From: Wolfiporia cocos
Lineage: Eukaryota; Basidiomycota; Agaricomycetes; Polyporales; Phaeolaceae
Direction of reading: 5' to 3'
DNA length: 64,000 bases
NCBI GenBank assembly: GCA_029448655.1
Contig: JACCLO010000011.1
Span: 1,116,001-1,180,000, forward strand
Below the pieces are notes generated by a model. That model saw only the letters and a program-made list of their open reading frames with translations, was not told where the DNA came from and did no database searches. Of this stretch, positions 1-12,005 are shown piece by piece. Numbering within the stretch: the first letter of the stretch is position 1; each line of letters opens with the position of its first letter. The position numbers and the translations under genes are program-made.

Positions 1-336
1 CAGGACGCATGTGCCGCGATCTCGAACTTCATCGAGGACTACAACGACACAGAGCTCGTCAGTTCGTGGGGCATCTTCCTCGACTCTACGCTTGGCTACC
101 AGCTGCAGCTCTACCAATACAACGGGGAACCGCTTGCGCAGCAGAACCTTATCTCGACTACGCCAAGCATGCTGCCCACGCGCAACCTCCGCAACACCAC
201 CTCTGCGACTTCGGACGCCGTCGTCGACCTCGCTAACACCAATGCAGGCGCGCGGACGCCCGGATGGAGCGTGCCGGGCATCGCAGCGCTCACGACGGTG
301 GTCGTCGCCTTGGGCATGTCGTCACTTCTCCTGTAG
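1..336 (+). CDS. C-terminal end of a probable secreted, GPI-anchored protein
   Basis: The window opens inside an exon. Frame 1 is open for 111 codons to a TAG at 334-336. The tail is typical of a GPI-anchored cell-surface protein: a Thr/Ser/Asn-rich stretch with N-glycosylation sequons (an NTTS, for example), then small residues (TNAGAR), then about 18 hydrophobic residues running to the stop with no charged tail. The upstream part has one Cys and aromatic-rich segments but no domain I recognise. Start and N-terminal domain are outside the window, so the enzyme or adhesin class cannot be named. Other overlapping frames here are shadows. Confidence 0.6.
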   Translation, partial: QDACAAISNFIEDYNDTELVSSWGIFLDSTLGYQLQLYQYNGEPLAQQNLISTTPSMLPTRNLRNTTSATSDAVVDLANTNAGARTPGWSVPGIAALTTVVVALGMSSLLL

Positions 337-1495
337 GCGCGTGCTCGGGCGCTTCCTGATGTTCGCCGTAATGGACTTCGTTTATATAATCCGTTCGTCC
401 GATCTTCTCATTTCCTCATACCATCTTGCCTTGCTGCTACCTGCCATACGCTTGCATACTTCTTACCGCATCGGCTGATGGACCGACGCATTTTCCTCCC
501 TCTTCCCCTCTAATGCGCAATGCGTGGCGGGCGGATACATACGCCACAATGTGATACCCGTCCGGACCATTTTCTCGTACGTTCATTGATCGGACTTGCA
601 TGCCTATGCCAGCTACGTTCGAGATGTTACGCTGTCGCCCCGGTTTGCCTCGGGAGCCGGATCCTGTCTACCCTATATAGACCCATACTACCAGGACGTG
701 TGTGTCGGCGAGGAAATGCACCGATGAACACTACGCACCCATGCGCCATTCTATTGTAAGAATGTGCTAGGTACTGTCGGTTCGAGTAACTCATCATTCT
801 GACGACCTGTATTAATCTCCTGCTTTGATATTCTGCACTGAATATTCGGTCAGGAGGTTGTATACGAGGAAGCCATGCGGTGAGTTCGCTTATTGTAAAG
901 TCCTGGCAAGTCTCGTCTGATCTATTTATGTGTCACTACAATGGAAAATCTGAACAGTATGCCGTATCTCCAAACTTCGCGGTAACTTCTGTGATATGCC
1001 GTTGTAGTCCAGGCTGCTAGTTGTGCAGGAATGAGATGATCGCATGCAAGCGGCGATTTGTCGGGCTCTTCTTGCTCAAGGCTGGTTCTGGTCATTGATG
1101 TCCGCTCTCTAAGCAAGGACGAATGCACAGCGCACATCGTAGCAGCGATGTACGAGTACTAAGTTCGCCTAGTCGCGTGCAATATGCATCATTTTGTTCT
1201 CGACGTTCATTATTCGTCGCGTACGAAGTTTTTCTTCGCTTCGTCAAGTCTCACGATTGTGAACGTCCTCGATGTACTCGAGCAGCTGATTGTTGTTCCA
1301 GGGCCTGCATGTCGATTGGTTCACATCCGCCGAGAAATACATCAACATTCGGTACAAGGCAGAGGATCTGTTCACATGACCTAGCCAATGGTTTTCATTC
1401 GTATCAAGGACTCGACCAGGCAGTGGGAATAGCGTAAGGTAGGGCAAGCACGACGATGAAGAGTGACACAACCACAAGCAATCCTCTCAACCCTA
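337..1495. other. Intergenic, no gene seen
   Basis: About 1.2 kb between the GPI-type protein and the 3' end of paralogue A. Open frames are short, lack family resemblance and lack plausible splice partners. I see no tRNA or repeat. Confidence 0.5.
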
Positions 1496-2934
1496 CTAAT
1501 CGAACCGGCTGAGCAACTGCTCCGGGATGCTGTCTGTCTGGCTTGTTCTCTCAAAGACTTGCAGTTGGCCGTCGCGGTGAACCAGACTCAGTCGTCCCCG
1601 CTGCCCGTGCTCAATTACCAGCTCCTGAATATCCTGCAAGGTGCGTTCGAGTTTCCTGAACCCACTCTGGGCGGAGGTCTCGATCCTCTTCATCTCGGGA
1701 TTATCCAATTGTTTCTTCGTGATGGTCTCAAACTCCCCCCTGCTGTGCACGGCGAGGTAGTGATTGGGCGTCTGCGAGAAGTAGAGCTGCGGGAAGGCGT
1801 CCACCCAGTCGAACTGTTCGGCATTCCTGCGCGAGCGCGTGCACATTTCGATAACCGAGCTCTGCGGGACCTGCGTCCCGGCGCGAATAACATCGAGCTC
1901 GGGGGTGGACACGCTCTCGTCTACCTTGGCTGCGCCTTTCTTGTCGGAGGTCACGTTCAGGCCGGATAGCATGTCCGAGAGGCTGTCGACATCGGTGGGT
2001 CCGGCTGCGGTTGCACGAGAAGAGCGCGACGGCGCGATGCATGCGTCGACCTCGAATCGTACAACCAAAACCAGTCCATCGAAGCTCTGCAATACGCGTT
2101 GATAGGTGAGCTGTATATGCCTCTGCACATTGGCTGAACCTTACATATTTCACGATCCTGTGATGACCAGTACCCTTCTCACATCCTGGAGCTTTGGTCG
2201 TGCTCTCGCGTTCAAAGCTGAATCCATAGGTCGTGAAAGTAGAGTTGGGTGCCTCCCGCGTTCGCTTCTCCCACCGGCTGAAAAGGACGGTGCGCTTCCC
2301 CGCAAGCTGAGTCTCAATTCTAAATTCCTTCGCTGACCCGTCAGGGTCGTTGATCCAGCGTAAGATCTTCCGCAATCCGTTTCGATCAGTGACAAAGTCA
2401 ACCGTGCTCCAGTCGAATTCGTCCCCGGCATCCTCTGCAGTTATATCCACTGCGCGGAGCAGGGGATATAACGTCGAAGAAGGCATCCGGTAGCCGTTCT
2501 GGTCCACGAATCTTATACCGCTGTCAGGCGGAACAACGTACGGGAGACTCCTGTCTCTCCATTCCGGAGGCGAGCCTGGCACCCATAAGCATATGCACTA
2601 ACGCTACAACGCTGAAGAATGTGATGGGCTGACCAGGGATTATGATTGTAGGTTTGGTCGAGTCGGTCCAGTTGTACGAGCCGACGTATTGGAAGTTCTT
2701 GATGACAATTGCTTTGCCTTGATCTTCCTCTGGTTTAGACAGAGTGCGGATCGGCGAGCGGGAGAGTCCATCCATTATATCGCGGTCGGGTGGGAGCGAG
2801 AATGTCTCGACAGGACGAGAGGCTCCTCTCCGCATATTGCCCCTCTGACCATACGAGCGATAGGACATTCTGTCTGTACTATCAAGGTTGTGGATGTCGA
2901 CACAGAACTGGGGGGGGAATTGGGTCCTGTTCAA
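1496..2934 (-). CDS. Rai1/DXO-fold-like protein, paralogue A
   Basis: Three exons: 2934-2634, 2575-2145 and 2086-1496, with two 58 nt GT-AG introns, giving 440 aa (starts at 2868 or 2835 are also possible). Family marks in order: VGSYNW, PTIIIPG/SPPEW across intron 1, VDFVTDRNGLRKILRW, the block FRIETQLAG..TVLFSR, YGFSFE, HHRIVKY, then RFEVDA, VIEMCTRS and PQLYFSQTP. Fungal members are often labelled geranylgeranyl pyrophosphate synthetase in databases, but no prenyltransferase Asp-rich motif is present. The order instead matches the Rai1/DXO decapping exonuclease fold: GEVDx, ELKT, WxQSxLxGVP. The Lys of E-x-K is Cys here. Function is unknown; an RNA 5'-end role is inference only. Closest in layout to copies B-D on the same strand. 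Confidence 0.75.
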
Positions 2935-3743
2935 TGGTCGTCGCTGAGGATATGCTCACCTGTTAAAGAGGAACGAGACGCCAACTGATCACGCTTGAAG
3001 TGATATGCTCCCTGGATCAGCTCCGGGAGAAGCGTTCAGGGATATTGCGCAGCAACTTAGCCCCTAATACACGTAGTCCAGCCCGTCTACTTCGAGTAGA
3101 GGCTTCCATTTTATCGAATATTGGTAATTTCAACAGACGCAGGACCATGTGCTGATCGCAAGTTACCAGAAGTGGTCTCGTATATACAATAAGAATCTTT
3201 TCTGCTGTGAACGTGTATCACTGTGTTGTTTGAGTTCGGCTGCGCATACAAGAAGTGCAACGAAGTTCCTTTATCCATATTACAAGAGCCAACTTTCTGA
3301 TCGGTCTCATAAAGCGAATGTCCGCTTTGAATCAAGTGCTACTGTAGACTAGCATCTGGTTGTGTCGCACTGTGTTGAACCTACGTTCTGGTCAAACTGG
3401 CTCATCCAGATGCCTTGCCTGAGACAGGAGAATGATAAATCATATACACATTCACACGGACCCACAACTATGATTAAACCTCCACCAGGTTACACCACAG
3501 GTGCTATGTCCATCGAATTAACTTTAAGTCCATCGATCAGCCTGAGGGTAGGAAGACAGTCGTTCCTATATCCAGAACTCCGTCACAGTGTTCCAGCTAC
3601 GGACTCTACACTGCCTTTGGCCCGACCCCTCCTCAATCGCAAAGCTTGGATACAGCAGCACTAGCACCTGGAGCACATGTTTCTCCTACATCGGCACACG
3701 GAGAAACTACAGAGTGCTCCATGATGTTACAAAATATGCTACT
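2935..3743. other. Intergenic between paralogues A and B
   Basis: About 0.8 kb containing only short frames without homology that I recognise. It would hold the promoter of paralogue A (minus strand). Confidence 0.4.
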
Positions 3744-5064
3744 TCAATCAAATTGCTTCAACATGTGAGCTGGGATACAGCTACCTTGACTTGCTCTCTC
3801 GTACAATGCTAAAGTGCCCTGCCGGTATACTAGGCTCAGACGACTGCTCTTACCCTTCTCGATCACAATGTCCTGAATATTCTTGAGTAATCGCTTCAGT
3901 TTTTTGAAGCCTCTTTGCGCCCTCTGCTTTACTTCCCGCAAGTCTGGGTCGTCAATATGATGCTTGATGATATGGGAGATGTGCCCTGCACTATGCATGG
4001 CGAGGAAATGATGGGGTGTCTGGGAGAAGAATAATTGTGGATACGAGTTTGCCCAATCGAACGGCTTCGGTGACGTTCCCGACCGAGTAGTCAATTCAAC
4101 GATGGCATCGTCCGGAACTTGCGTCCCAGCACGGATGATCCTTGGCTCGTTCGGCGAACTTCCTCTGTTCACTCCGGTGCCACGAATGGCATCTGAGTGA
4201 ACATCAGAAGATATGCTAAGGTCCGACATTGTCGACGCAGGATCATCCACGCCGGTGGATGATTGTGCAGGGCTAGCGAGGCAAGCATCAACCTCGAAGC
4301 GAACTACCAAATTCATGCCGCTTAGATTCTACACGCGCATTGATGAGCCGCCATCGACCGAGAAATCGACTGCTCACGTATTTGACAATCCTTGCATGCT
4401 CAATACTGTTCTCACATCCCGGCGCCGGTATCGTGCTCTCGTTTTCAAAGCTAAACCCGTACGTATGCCCAACACCCGCGCCCGCGCCATGCCTATAATT
4501 CGTCACGAAACGGGAAAACAGAATAGTGTGCTGGCCCGCAAGTTGCAAGTCAATCCGGAAATCTCTTGGCTTTTTGCCACTACCTCCACACCATCGTAAG
4601 AGGTTGCGCAGGCAATTGCGGTCTGTGACCAGATCGACCGAGCGCCAGTCCATGGGATCGGCATTCATCTCAGCCACTACGCCCACCGCACGTAGCAGTG
4701 TGTACAGTGGGGTCATTGGCAGCCAATGCGCATCCGGCTCGATGGAGCTAGGATCAGGCGGGACAGAAAAGGGCAGAGGCCTTTCGCGCCATATCGGTGG
4801 CGAACCTGCCGCGATCTTGTCAGATTCTGCAACGCTAACTTGTGTACATGTACGAGGTGGCATACCTGGGACGATCATGGTGGGCGTTTCATTGTTCGCC
4901 CAGTTGTACGATCCGATATATTTCAGGTCAGTGATGACGACGTCGGGACCATCAACCTCCTCCGGTTTCACAAACGTACGAATAGGGCCGGAATGCTGCC
5001 GGAGGCCGCTCATAATATGTTGATTGGCCCTTGTAGGCGGGGAAAAATGGATATCGCGAGACAT
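3744..5064 (-). CDS. Rai1/DXO-fold-like protein, paralogue B
   Basis: Exons 5064-4866, 4805-4378 and 4328-3744, introns of 60 and 49 nt, 403 aa. Starts MSRDIHFSPPTRAN, nearly the same as paralogue C, so the start is well placed. The signature segments are all present: YIGSYNW, PTMIVPG/SPPIW, VDLVTDRNCLRNLLRW, YGFSFE, HARIVKY, RFEVDA, IVELTTRS, YPQLFFSQTP and the C-terminal SRLSLVYRQG. Intron positions are identical to copies A and C. The first intron is a multiple of three with no stop, so retention would add 20 residues instead of truncating the protein. E-x-D is intact, but the position of the E-x-K lysine is Thr. Function is not known. Confidence 0.78.
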
Positions 5065-5407
5065 CTTGTGGCGAGTACTAGGTCAAGCTATGGCCTGGGA
5101 AAGGTGCTGATTGCAAGGTTAAGTCAACTTATGTAATGCAATCAATCGATGCGAAGCAGATCGAACTTTGTATTCTCTTCTTGGCTTACCTGGCTCTGTG
5201 GATCGCTCGTAGTACCTGTAATGTCACTGATGTTAGTCGGCAGATTAATCGATCACAGCGCATATCCTACGTGATGTATCTGATGGCGATGGCGATAGTT
5301 CGACTCCCAATAACGCATACAGACTGTAATATCTCATTGGCGATAACTTTGAGGTACTAGTGGCTAGCTCATGTAAGGCGCTGAGGCGCTCGCGCCGCGC
5401 TCGATTG

Positions 5408-5494
5408 CAGACGTTCTGGCAGTGCACGTGCCACTCGGGAGCACCCGAGCGGAGATCGAAAAACTGCAGACGCAGTACGCTGCCAGAACGTCTG
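5408..5494 (+). mobile_element. Short palindromic MITE-like element, copy 1
   Basis: An 87 bp unit whose ends are perfect 15 bp inverted repeats (CAGACGTTCTGGCAG at 5408-5422 and its complement at 5480-5494). Inside is a second small hairpin, CTCGGG-AGCA-CCCGAG at 5434-5449. It has no coding capacity. A second copy lies in opposite orientation about 400 bp downstream. No clear target-site duplication is visible, so the class is open. Confidence 0.6.
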
Positions 5495-5889
5495 GAATTC
5501 AATTCAATAGGGCGGAGGGCGGATGTAGGCTCCATGCGTTTATGCCTCGCTGCCTCGCTCATAGTAGACGGTAGCATAGGACATTAGAATACGTTATCAC
5601 CCTGCTCCGTCGTGGACCTATGCTATCAATCCTCCATGAAATAGTGAACGATTCTGCCGACACTGACAACCCTTTCGACTATGGCGATCATGAATGAGCA
5701 CATTAACACCAGTACAAAGACCAAATCGTACGTGATGGCTACTACACAACCCACATATTAAAATTAAACAGGCGACATGTGTACACGTTACGATATCCGG
5801 AAGCAGGTCTAGGGCTTTCGACGCGCTAGTGGACGCATATAGAGCCCACCCCGCAGGGGGTCACCTACATCCGCTTCATCGAATTCCAC

Positions 5890-5972
5890 CAGACGTTCTG
5901 GCAGCGTACTGCGTCTTCAGTTTTTCGATCTCCGCTCGGGTGCTCCCGAGTGGCACGTGCACTGCCAGAACG
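5890..5972 (-). mobile_element. Short palindromic MITE-like element, copy 2 (inverted)
   Basis: The reverse complement of the 5408-5494 unit with a few changes. The left end is intact (CAGACGTTCTGGCAG at 5890-5904) and the right end decays after CTGCCAGAACG. It lies about 80 bp upstream of the P450 start codon, so it may sit in that promoter or 5' leader. The two copies together could fold into one long hairpin with a ~395 nt loop. Confidence 0.6.
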
Positions 5973-6054
5973 AGACTAGCAGCGCTCTTCGTTTAAATTG
6001 GTGGCGATGACATTCTGAGCTGGCCAGGCTTACGAGACATCGTCGTGAACCGAA

Positions 6055-8354
6055 ATGACCCTCGACGTGAAGATACTGCCCTTGCTGCTCGAAGTAGCAC
6101 GCACTCATATCACATTCCTGCTTGCTACACTGCTCGCATGCCTCGTCTACAAGCGTATCTCCAAGATCTATACCCTTGAAGCTATCCCCGGACCTCCAGC
6201 ATCCAACTGGATACTAGGACATGGCTTAGAAGTCCAAGCATCGCCTGTAGGCACGCGCTACAATGTGTGGTCGCAGACATATGGGCCTACATATAGACTG
6301 AAAGGCCCCTTCGGTGTACGCTCTAGCTGATGTTCAGTTCGATACTTAAACATTAAACATTCTTCCTTCAGACATCTGAACTCATCATGGGTGATCCAAA
6401 AGGTGCCGGGCATGTGCTTTCCTCACCCAATTATGTGAGACCTGCGTCAGATCGGCAGATTCTCATTCAATTTGTACGTTGTGACCTCTGATGCGAATGT
6501 CAATCTCATTTGTCGAAGTTTGGAGAAGGACTATTCAGCTCCGAGGGTGCGTGCTACTGTATTTTGCATGCACAGAAAATTACAGGTCAACGTAGGCGAA
6601 CAGCACAAATTACAACGATCTGTACTCAATTCTGCGTTCACGTGCGTGCGGCCCCACACACTAGACCAGCACGCGTTGACACCGTTCGGTAGTTCTGCAA
6701 GTGTCCGTGAAGTATCAAATGTAATCTTCCACCTTGCGGATAACGTAGGTGATTCTCGTGTGGCCGTCTCCGCAATTTATCGAATTAGAGACAGCTTGCA
6801 TCTGCATGGCAAGAAGAGCTAGACGAGCAACATTCAGAGTCAGACAAGATTATCGAGGTCACAAGTCAAATTCATCGCGTAGCGTAAGGTTGTCATTTGC
6901 TGGCAGATGTTTTAACGGCTTATCCATAAGCGCATCCATTCAAGGCTCGATGCGATCAGCATGACCACATTCGCCTATGACATCAGTCATTCTGACCAAT
7001 CTATACAGACGCTTATAGACAAAATCTCCAATGTTCCCCAATCCGTAGCTACGCTAGTAGCTGATGCTCTTGTCGACCTGTTCCCAATTTTAACGAAACT
7101 ACCAAACCCGATGAAAGACTGGACAACGATGCTACGCACCGAACTTGGAAGAATCGCTGACGCTGTATGGTCTCAGAATGAAAAGAACCGAGATGCAGGT
7201 CTATATACCAAACTGCTGGACTCGATGAGTATGATGACCCATCTCAAGTAAGACTAGACCTCATTAACGTTTGCAATAAGACAACAGCGAACGAATAATG
7301 GGCCAACCGATGAGCCGTGATCTGGCAATAGCTCAGGTGTGTATCATGACGTGTTCTCGCGCCTGCACTGATTGTTAGTCCCTTAGATTGTGGGTGTTCT
7401 GTTCGCAGGATACGAATCAACAGCAAATGTGATTGCGGTAGGTTGACTCGTTCGTCAGCTCCATGCCCGTTGCCCGCTCACATGACGTAGGAGTGCCTGT
7501 ATGAACTCTCCCGCGATGTTTCCATTCAAACGAAGCTGCGGAAAGAAATACTTGAGTTCATACAACAGATGGGACGCGAACCTAATTTCGATGACCTTTT
7601 CAATGGCGCCCACCTTCAATACCTTGATGCCGTCACCCGCGAGACACTGCGCACGAAAGCAGTTCTCATGACGATCACTCGTGAGGTTCGCCGTTCGGTT
7701 TAGGTGTTCCCCACTCTTGCCGTGGCTAACAGTGACAAGGCCATTGAAGCGGACAGAATCCCTGTGCTTTATCCTATACCAGTGACCGGCAACTCGTATG
7801 TCGCCGTGGAACCTGGTCAAGTCGTGCACATACCAGTACGCGACGGGATTAACACAGACAAGCGTATTTGGGGTTCCGACGCACATCTCTTCCGGCCCGA
7901 GCGCTGGTTGGATGTTGGAGGCCTCCCGGAAACAGTGAGGAGCATTCATGCTCCCGGTAATTTGATGACATTTGGTGACGGGTAAGCGGGTAGTCCTGCT
8001 GAGATTCCATGACTAACCATCATCATCTCGGAAACTCAGATCTAAGATTTGCCTTGGGCGATATTTCGGTACGAGGCGCATTTTAACAAACGATAGGTAC
8101 ATTTTAACAGAGTTGAAATCACAAGCTGTTGCGGAGTTCAAGGTCAGTTTATAACATACAAAGAAGTGAAGAATCTCATTGTGGCACAGATCGTCGTATC
8201 CACCCTTGTGCGGCAATTCGTATTTGAACCGGACGGTCTTGATTATGTATTCTACAAGACGGGAGGTAATACTGTAAAGCCAAAAATAAAGGGTCGCGAG
8301 AACGAAGGTGTGCAGCTACATCTACGTGTACACAAAGTCAGGGAGGATAATTGA
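6055..8354 (+). CDS. Cytochrome P450 monooxygenase
   Basis: The sequence looks broken at first but resolves into 14 exons: 6055-6315, 6372-6473, 6519-6546, 6596-6641, 6693-6744, 6789-6883, 6945-7247, 7288-7336, 7387-7437, 7491-7661, 7704-7981, 8040-8068, 8126-8142 and 8190-8354. They give one open frame of 548 aa, a normal microsomal P450 length. There is an N-terminal membrane anchor followed by the hinge IPGPP. The I-helix oxygen-binding motif AGYEST is at about 319-324, the K-helix ETLR at 380-383, FRPERW follows, and the haem loop FGDGSKICLG has its Cys at 483; Lys stands where Arg is usual before it. It would oxidise an unknown lipophilic substrate at the ER with a P450 reductase. CYP family is not assigned. 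No biosynthetic partner is adjacent. The alternative, a pseudogene, is unlikely because every stop falls in a spliceable intron. Confidence 0.85.
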
Positions 8355-8967
8355 TGATACCATGAGCTGTGCTGAGGACATTACCTGCGAGCTCGATGTG
8401 CGGTTCTCAGAGAATGTCTCTGCCGCTGCCGCTACATTGTACAGTGTTCTAGTAGTCCTTGGCACACTAGTAGTACTTGGCACAAACTCATCCTTTGTCC
8501 TCAGGTCTAAATCTATGACCTTCATGTTGTACATACATCATATATAATGATTATATATGATCCCGAGAAATCCTTGGGCATATAGGGTCCCTCCAGCATG
8601 AATGGCTGCAATAAAACTGCCAATTTAGCTGCGTCTGACCCGGTTTCAAGTTGTGTGGCTATGTAAATTAGGCTAAATAAAACTATAGAGAAATTTGCCA
8701 GTGCTCACGCATATGAAATACATTAGACATTTGTTCTCTGTACTGCTGCTGAACACGGGATGCGTACCATGGATTCGAAAGTCGCAGAAGTGTGACATAC
8801 CATATCGGGAAAGAGACGTATCGATAAGGAAACTGGGCGCCTCGGCCCGTTTCAGCCACAGTAAGCATTGACAATATTCAAGTCAGGGGTTGACGTACAT
8901 CACCATTTGGCGGCCACACAACAAAGGCAAAGGGACATCAAGTTGGTCAGATCGCTTGGAATCCAAC
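8355..8967. other. Intergenic between P450 and F-box gene
   Basis: AT-richer stretch with no gene seen. It holds the P450 terminator region and the F-box promoter. An in-frame start at 8890 would lengthen the F-box protein by 26 residues. Confidence 0.4.
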
Positions 8968-11248
8968 ATGAGAGGCAGCAAAAAACGGTCCAAGACAGCC
9001 AGAGACCGTCAAAAAATCGCCCCGGCGACGGAATCGCGCAAAGCTATGCCAATTTCCCTTTCGGAAATGCCGTTGGACATCTTGCTTCTCGTGAGCCGTA
9101 GAATACCTGGACTCAGAGCTGTCTCTGAGGATACTTTACTCTAGATCTTCGCATGGCTTGGTCCACGCGAATTGCTGAGCCTCGCACTGACGAATAGAGG
9201 ATTCCGTTCGACGCTTCTAGCCGACAACGCTGGACCGATCTGGAAAGCGGCGCGCACATGCTCGCTAGAGGGGCCTCCAAATTGCCCACCAGACCTCTCC
9301 GAGGCACGTTGGGCCCACCTGCTCTTTGGCGACATGAAATGCGACGTGAGTGGCAATTGTATATTGCTGTCCGCTAATAATGGAACCCGCTACGTGGTCG
9401 GCCCCTAGATGCGAAGTTGCGAGTCTGAGAACTCGGAAGTCGAAGTCCCCGTCAACTTCACACTGTGTCGAAGAGTCTGTAGGGCCTGTATGGAAAAGCA
9501 GTGCGTCGCCTCTATGGAGCTGCTGCCGGACGCTACAAAGTAACAACGTGATCTCACAGTTTGGTCGCCGATGCAGAATTTATACAAACGTTCCCCGATC
9601 ACGACCAGTCGATTTTGGAGCTTATACCTTGCGCGATAGGTGAGTGGATTACCTGTGGCCTACTGGTACCTTGAGATGCTGACGTGTGTTAGCCGGGGAT
9701 CCGCGGCGGTTCGAGAAACACAGGTATAATTCCTACTGGGATGCTGACATACACCATATAGCCAAGCAAGTTCGCAAATATCAAGAAGAAATCCGTTCAG
9801 GAAAACCAGGTGCAGAAGACGCGTTATCGTCCTTCAAATCAGCACGCATTGCACATGTCAAATATGTGTTTGAGGTAGTGCTGTTTCCGGTCACATCGGC
9901 CACGTTACGATCATTAGTCTGAATATATTGTGAGTAAGCATAGACATACCTGCTTATGGTGGGCGGAAGAACAATGTCGTCTTCGGGATGCCGAAAGACA
10001 ACGCCTACGGGAGGAGGCCCGGCTGCGTATTGAAGCCCGAAAGAATGCGTGCGTGATGGTTCCACGCGGAATCTATGACTTGGACATGCTCAATTGTCTT
10101 CAAGGATTATGAAACGCTTTGAGGAGCTCGGCTATGATCCGCGAGATCTCAGCTACTTATACAGTGACGTACTCAAAGTCGACACTGAGCTGACCGAAGA
10201 TGGTCCGCTCTTCCCTTACTATTTCTACCGTGCTTCGTGGTTGACTGGATAATACCAGATTGGCCTGATGTTCGTGCAGCGCTCGAACCGATCATCATCT
10301 CCAGACGGACAAAATGGCTCGAGCGCGAGCGTCAGGCACTCCTCGCCAAAAGAAGACGCGTTGTGGAGAAAGTGTTCAATGATTACAAGTATGCCCTCCC
10401 TCCTTTGGAGTGGCATACGCTACCTGCACCCGATGAGCTATATGAAATGCCTGAATTTTCGGTGCTGATCAATGATCCTTCTCCGAACAAACTGAAGCGC
10501 CGAAACTGCACTCATGCCGTCGAGGCTCTACCTTCATTCATCGCTACAAGAACTGACAGCATCCGGACTACACTCCTCGAGATGCTGCCTCCCAGCCTTG
10601 TCGTGCAGACCGCTAGCGCCGATACGGACACTAGATCCGATCCGCTTTCCTTGGTCGCAGCCACATTCCAATGCTCGGCAACCCACTGGGAAGATGGTCA
10701 AGTTTTGTACACATTGAAACACGTCTTACTTCATATGTCGGACTCGCCACGTTGGGATCACCCTGCTGGCCATCCACGTGTGGTGCAAGATGCGTTATCG
10801 TTCAGTCAGGCTGGCCATGATGCCGTGATTTCGTTGTTAGCCTCACTCGGCTGGGACGTGCACACGACTACTCCAGCCGAATTAGACAAATTGGACGCGA
10901 GGTTCGTCTGCATGCAATGTCCCGTGCAGGTCGATCGATCCGGGAGAGAATTCCGGAGAGCATTAGACTGGCGGCAATGCGTACGTGGTCTTGGATATTG
11001 TTGTGCGTTGTTCTTACGACGTACGACGTTCTCCCTCCTTACAGGTCCGGCATTATACCGCATTCAAGCGTAGAGGTCGACACGCGGTGGCGGAATGGAT
11101 GTTGCTTAATGAGGACAATATAAGACTGGTCAAGATGAACGAACGAACGAATCTCGTCGACTGGGATATGAAGTGCCTACACTGCGACTGCCTTTTTCAG
11201 GAATTAGTATTTGTACAGGATGCTGTCGCTCATGTTCAACAGATGTGA
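8968..11248 (+). CDS. F-box domain protein (basidiomycete type)
   Basis: Nine exons: 8968-9090, 9145-9345, 9409-9500, 9560-9639, 9693-9874, 9939-10048, 10105-10202, 10259-10980 and 11045-11248, giving 603 aa. The N-terminal F-box (LSEMPLDILLL, then IFAWLGPRELLSLALTNRGFR) is split by intron 1. After it come the WKAAR and CPPDLSEARWAHLLFG segments seen in the large agaricomycete F-box family, a Cys pair region (LCRRVCRACMEK) and a long helical, charged C-terminal part with KYQEEIR. Such proteins pair with Skp1 in SCF ubiquitin ligases; the substrate is unknown. The stop at 11246 is taken as the end. A different frame stays open to about 11405, so an extra intron or a frameshift near 11245 cannot be excluded. 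Confidence 0.75.
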
Positions 11249-11851
11249 TTATCCACGTCCATTCTACCTGTATCATTCTCACCTTGCGTTGGATAGGCAC
11301 GGCATACCTAAGCCAGAGTTCAACGTCGACTACTTCTCGCCGATGCCAGAGCAGCGTTCTCGAAGTCCAATTACCGCCTTCGCAATGGATCTACAGGAGC
11401 CATGACAGCAGCCGGCATTGGACAATGACAGAACGTCCTGCCTATAGCTGACCCCTTGCCTCAGCTTGTCTGTATGCTAGTTTCTCGTGTGTATCGCAAA
11501 ATTGTGCTACTCAATATGATTTTCAAAATCACATATGCAAAGCGAGGGCGAAGGGCGACTAGACGGCGGCATACCTTGCGGGCCCTCGCGAATGGCGGAC
11601 CACCTCACGCTTTGTTTTGCGGATGACGCAGTGCTCCCGATTCTTGAGTACTGTGGCATCGCCGGTTGACAGTCACATGCTTCGTGTGGAACGATCAGTG
11701 TTGCATAACGCCCCATTCGACTGACCACTGTGCACTCTGCGCGGCATCAAGATCACGGAGATAGCATCTCGATAACACGTCAGCTCTCAGTCAGTCCAGC
11801 TTATAATTCTGTCCATTTGAATTACGAACTCTATTACAAGCCCGCGCTTTC

Positions 11852-11983
11852 ATGGCGAAAGCTGTATTGATATGTCTTTGCTTGTCCCTGTGGATACTCG
11901 TCAAAGTGACAGGTGAAAGTGATCACAAGGTATGTATCAGTTGCAATGAGATACGCGTCTGCGGAACGGTTCAGCGGAAGTGA
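11852..11983 (+). CDS. Possible 43-aa secreted peptide, or first exon of an unseen gene
   Basis: An ATG opens a 43-codon frame to TGA. Residues 4-20 are strongly hydrophobic after a Lys (MAKAVLICLCLSLWILVK), like a signal peptide, and the short mature part carries the spaced cysteines CISC and VC. A good donor, AAG then GTATGT, lies inside at about 11930, so the piece could instead be a signal-peptide exon. No downstream plus-strand exon is visible before paralogue C. The call rests on composition only. Confidence 0.25.
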   Translation: MAKAVLICLCLSLWILVKVTGESDHKVCISCNEIRVCGTVQRK

Positions 11984-12005
11984 AGTATGACCGCGCAATA
12001 GCAAT

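Noticed and set aside
6055..8354. P450 pseudogene with several stops and frameshifts
   Set aside because: Every stop lies in a segment with GT-AG borders, and the 14-exon model gives 548 aa with all P450 motifs.
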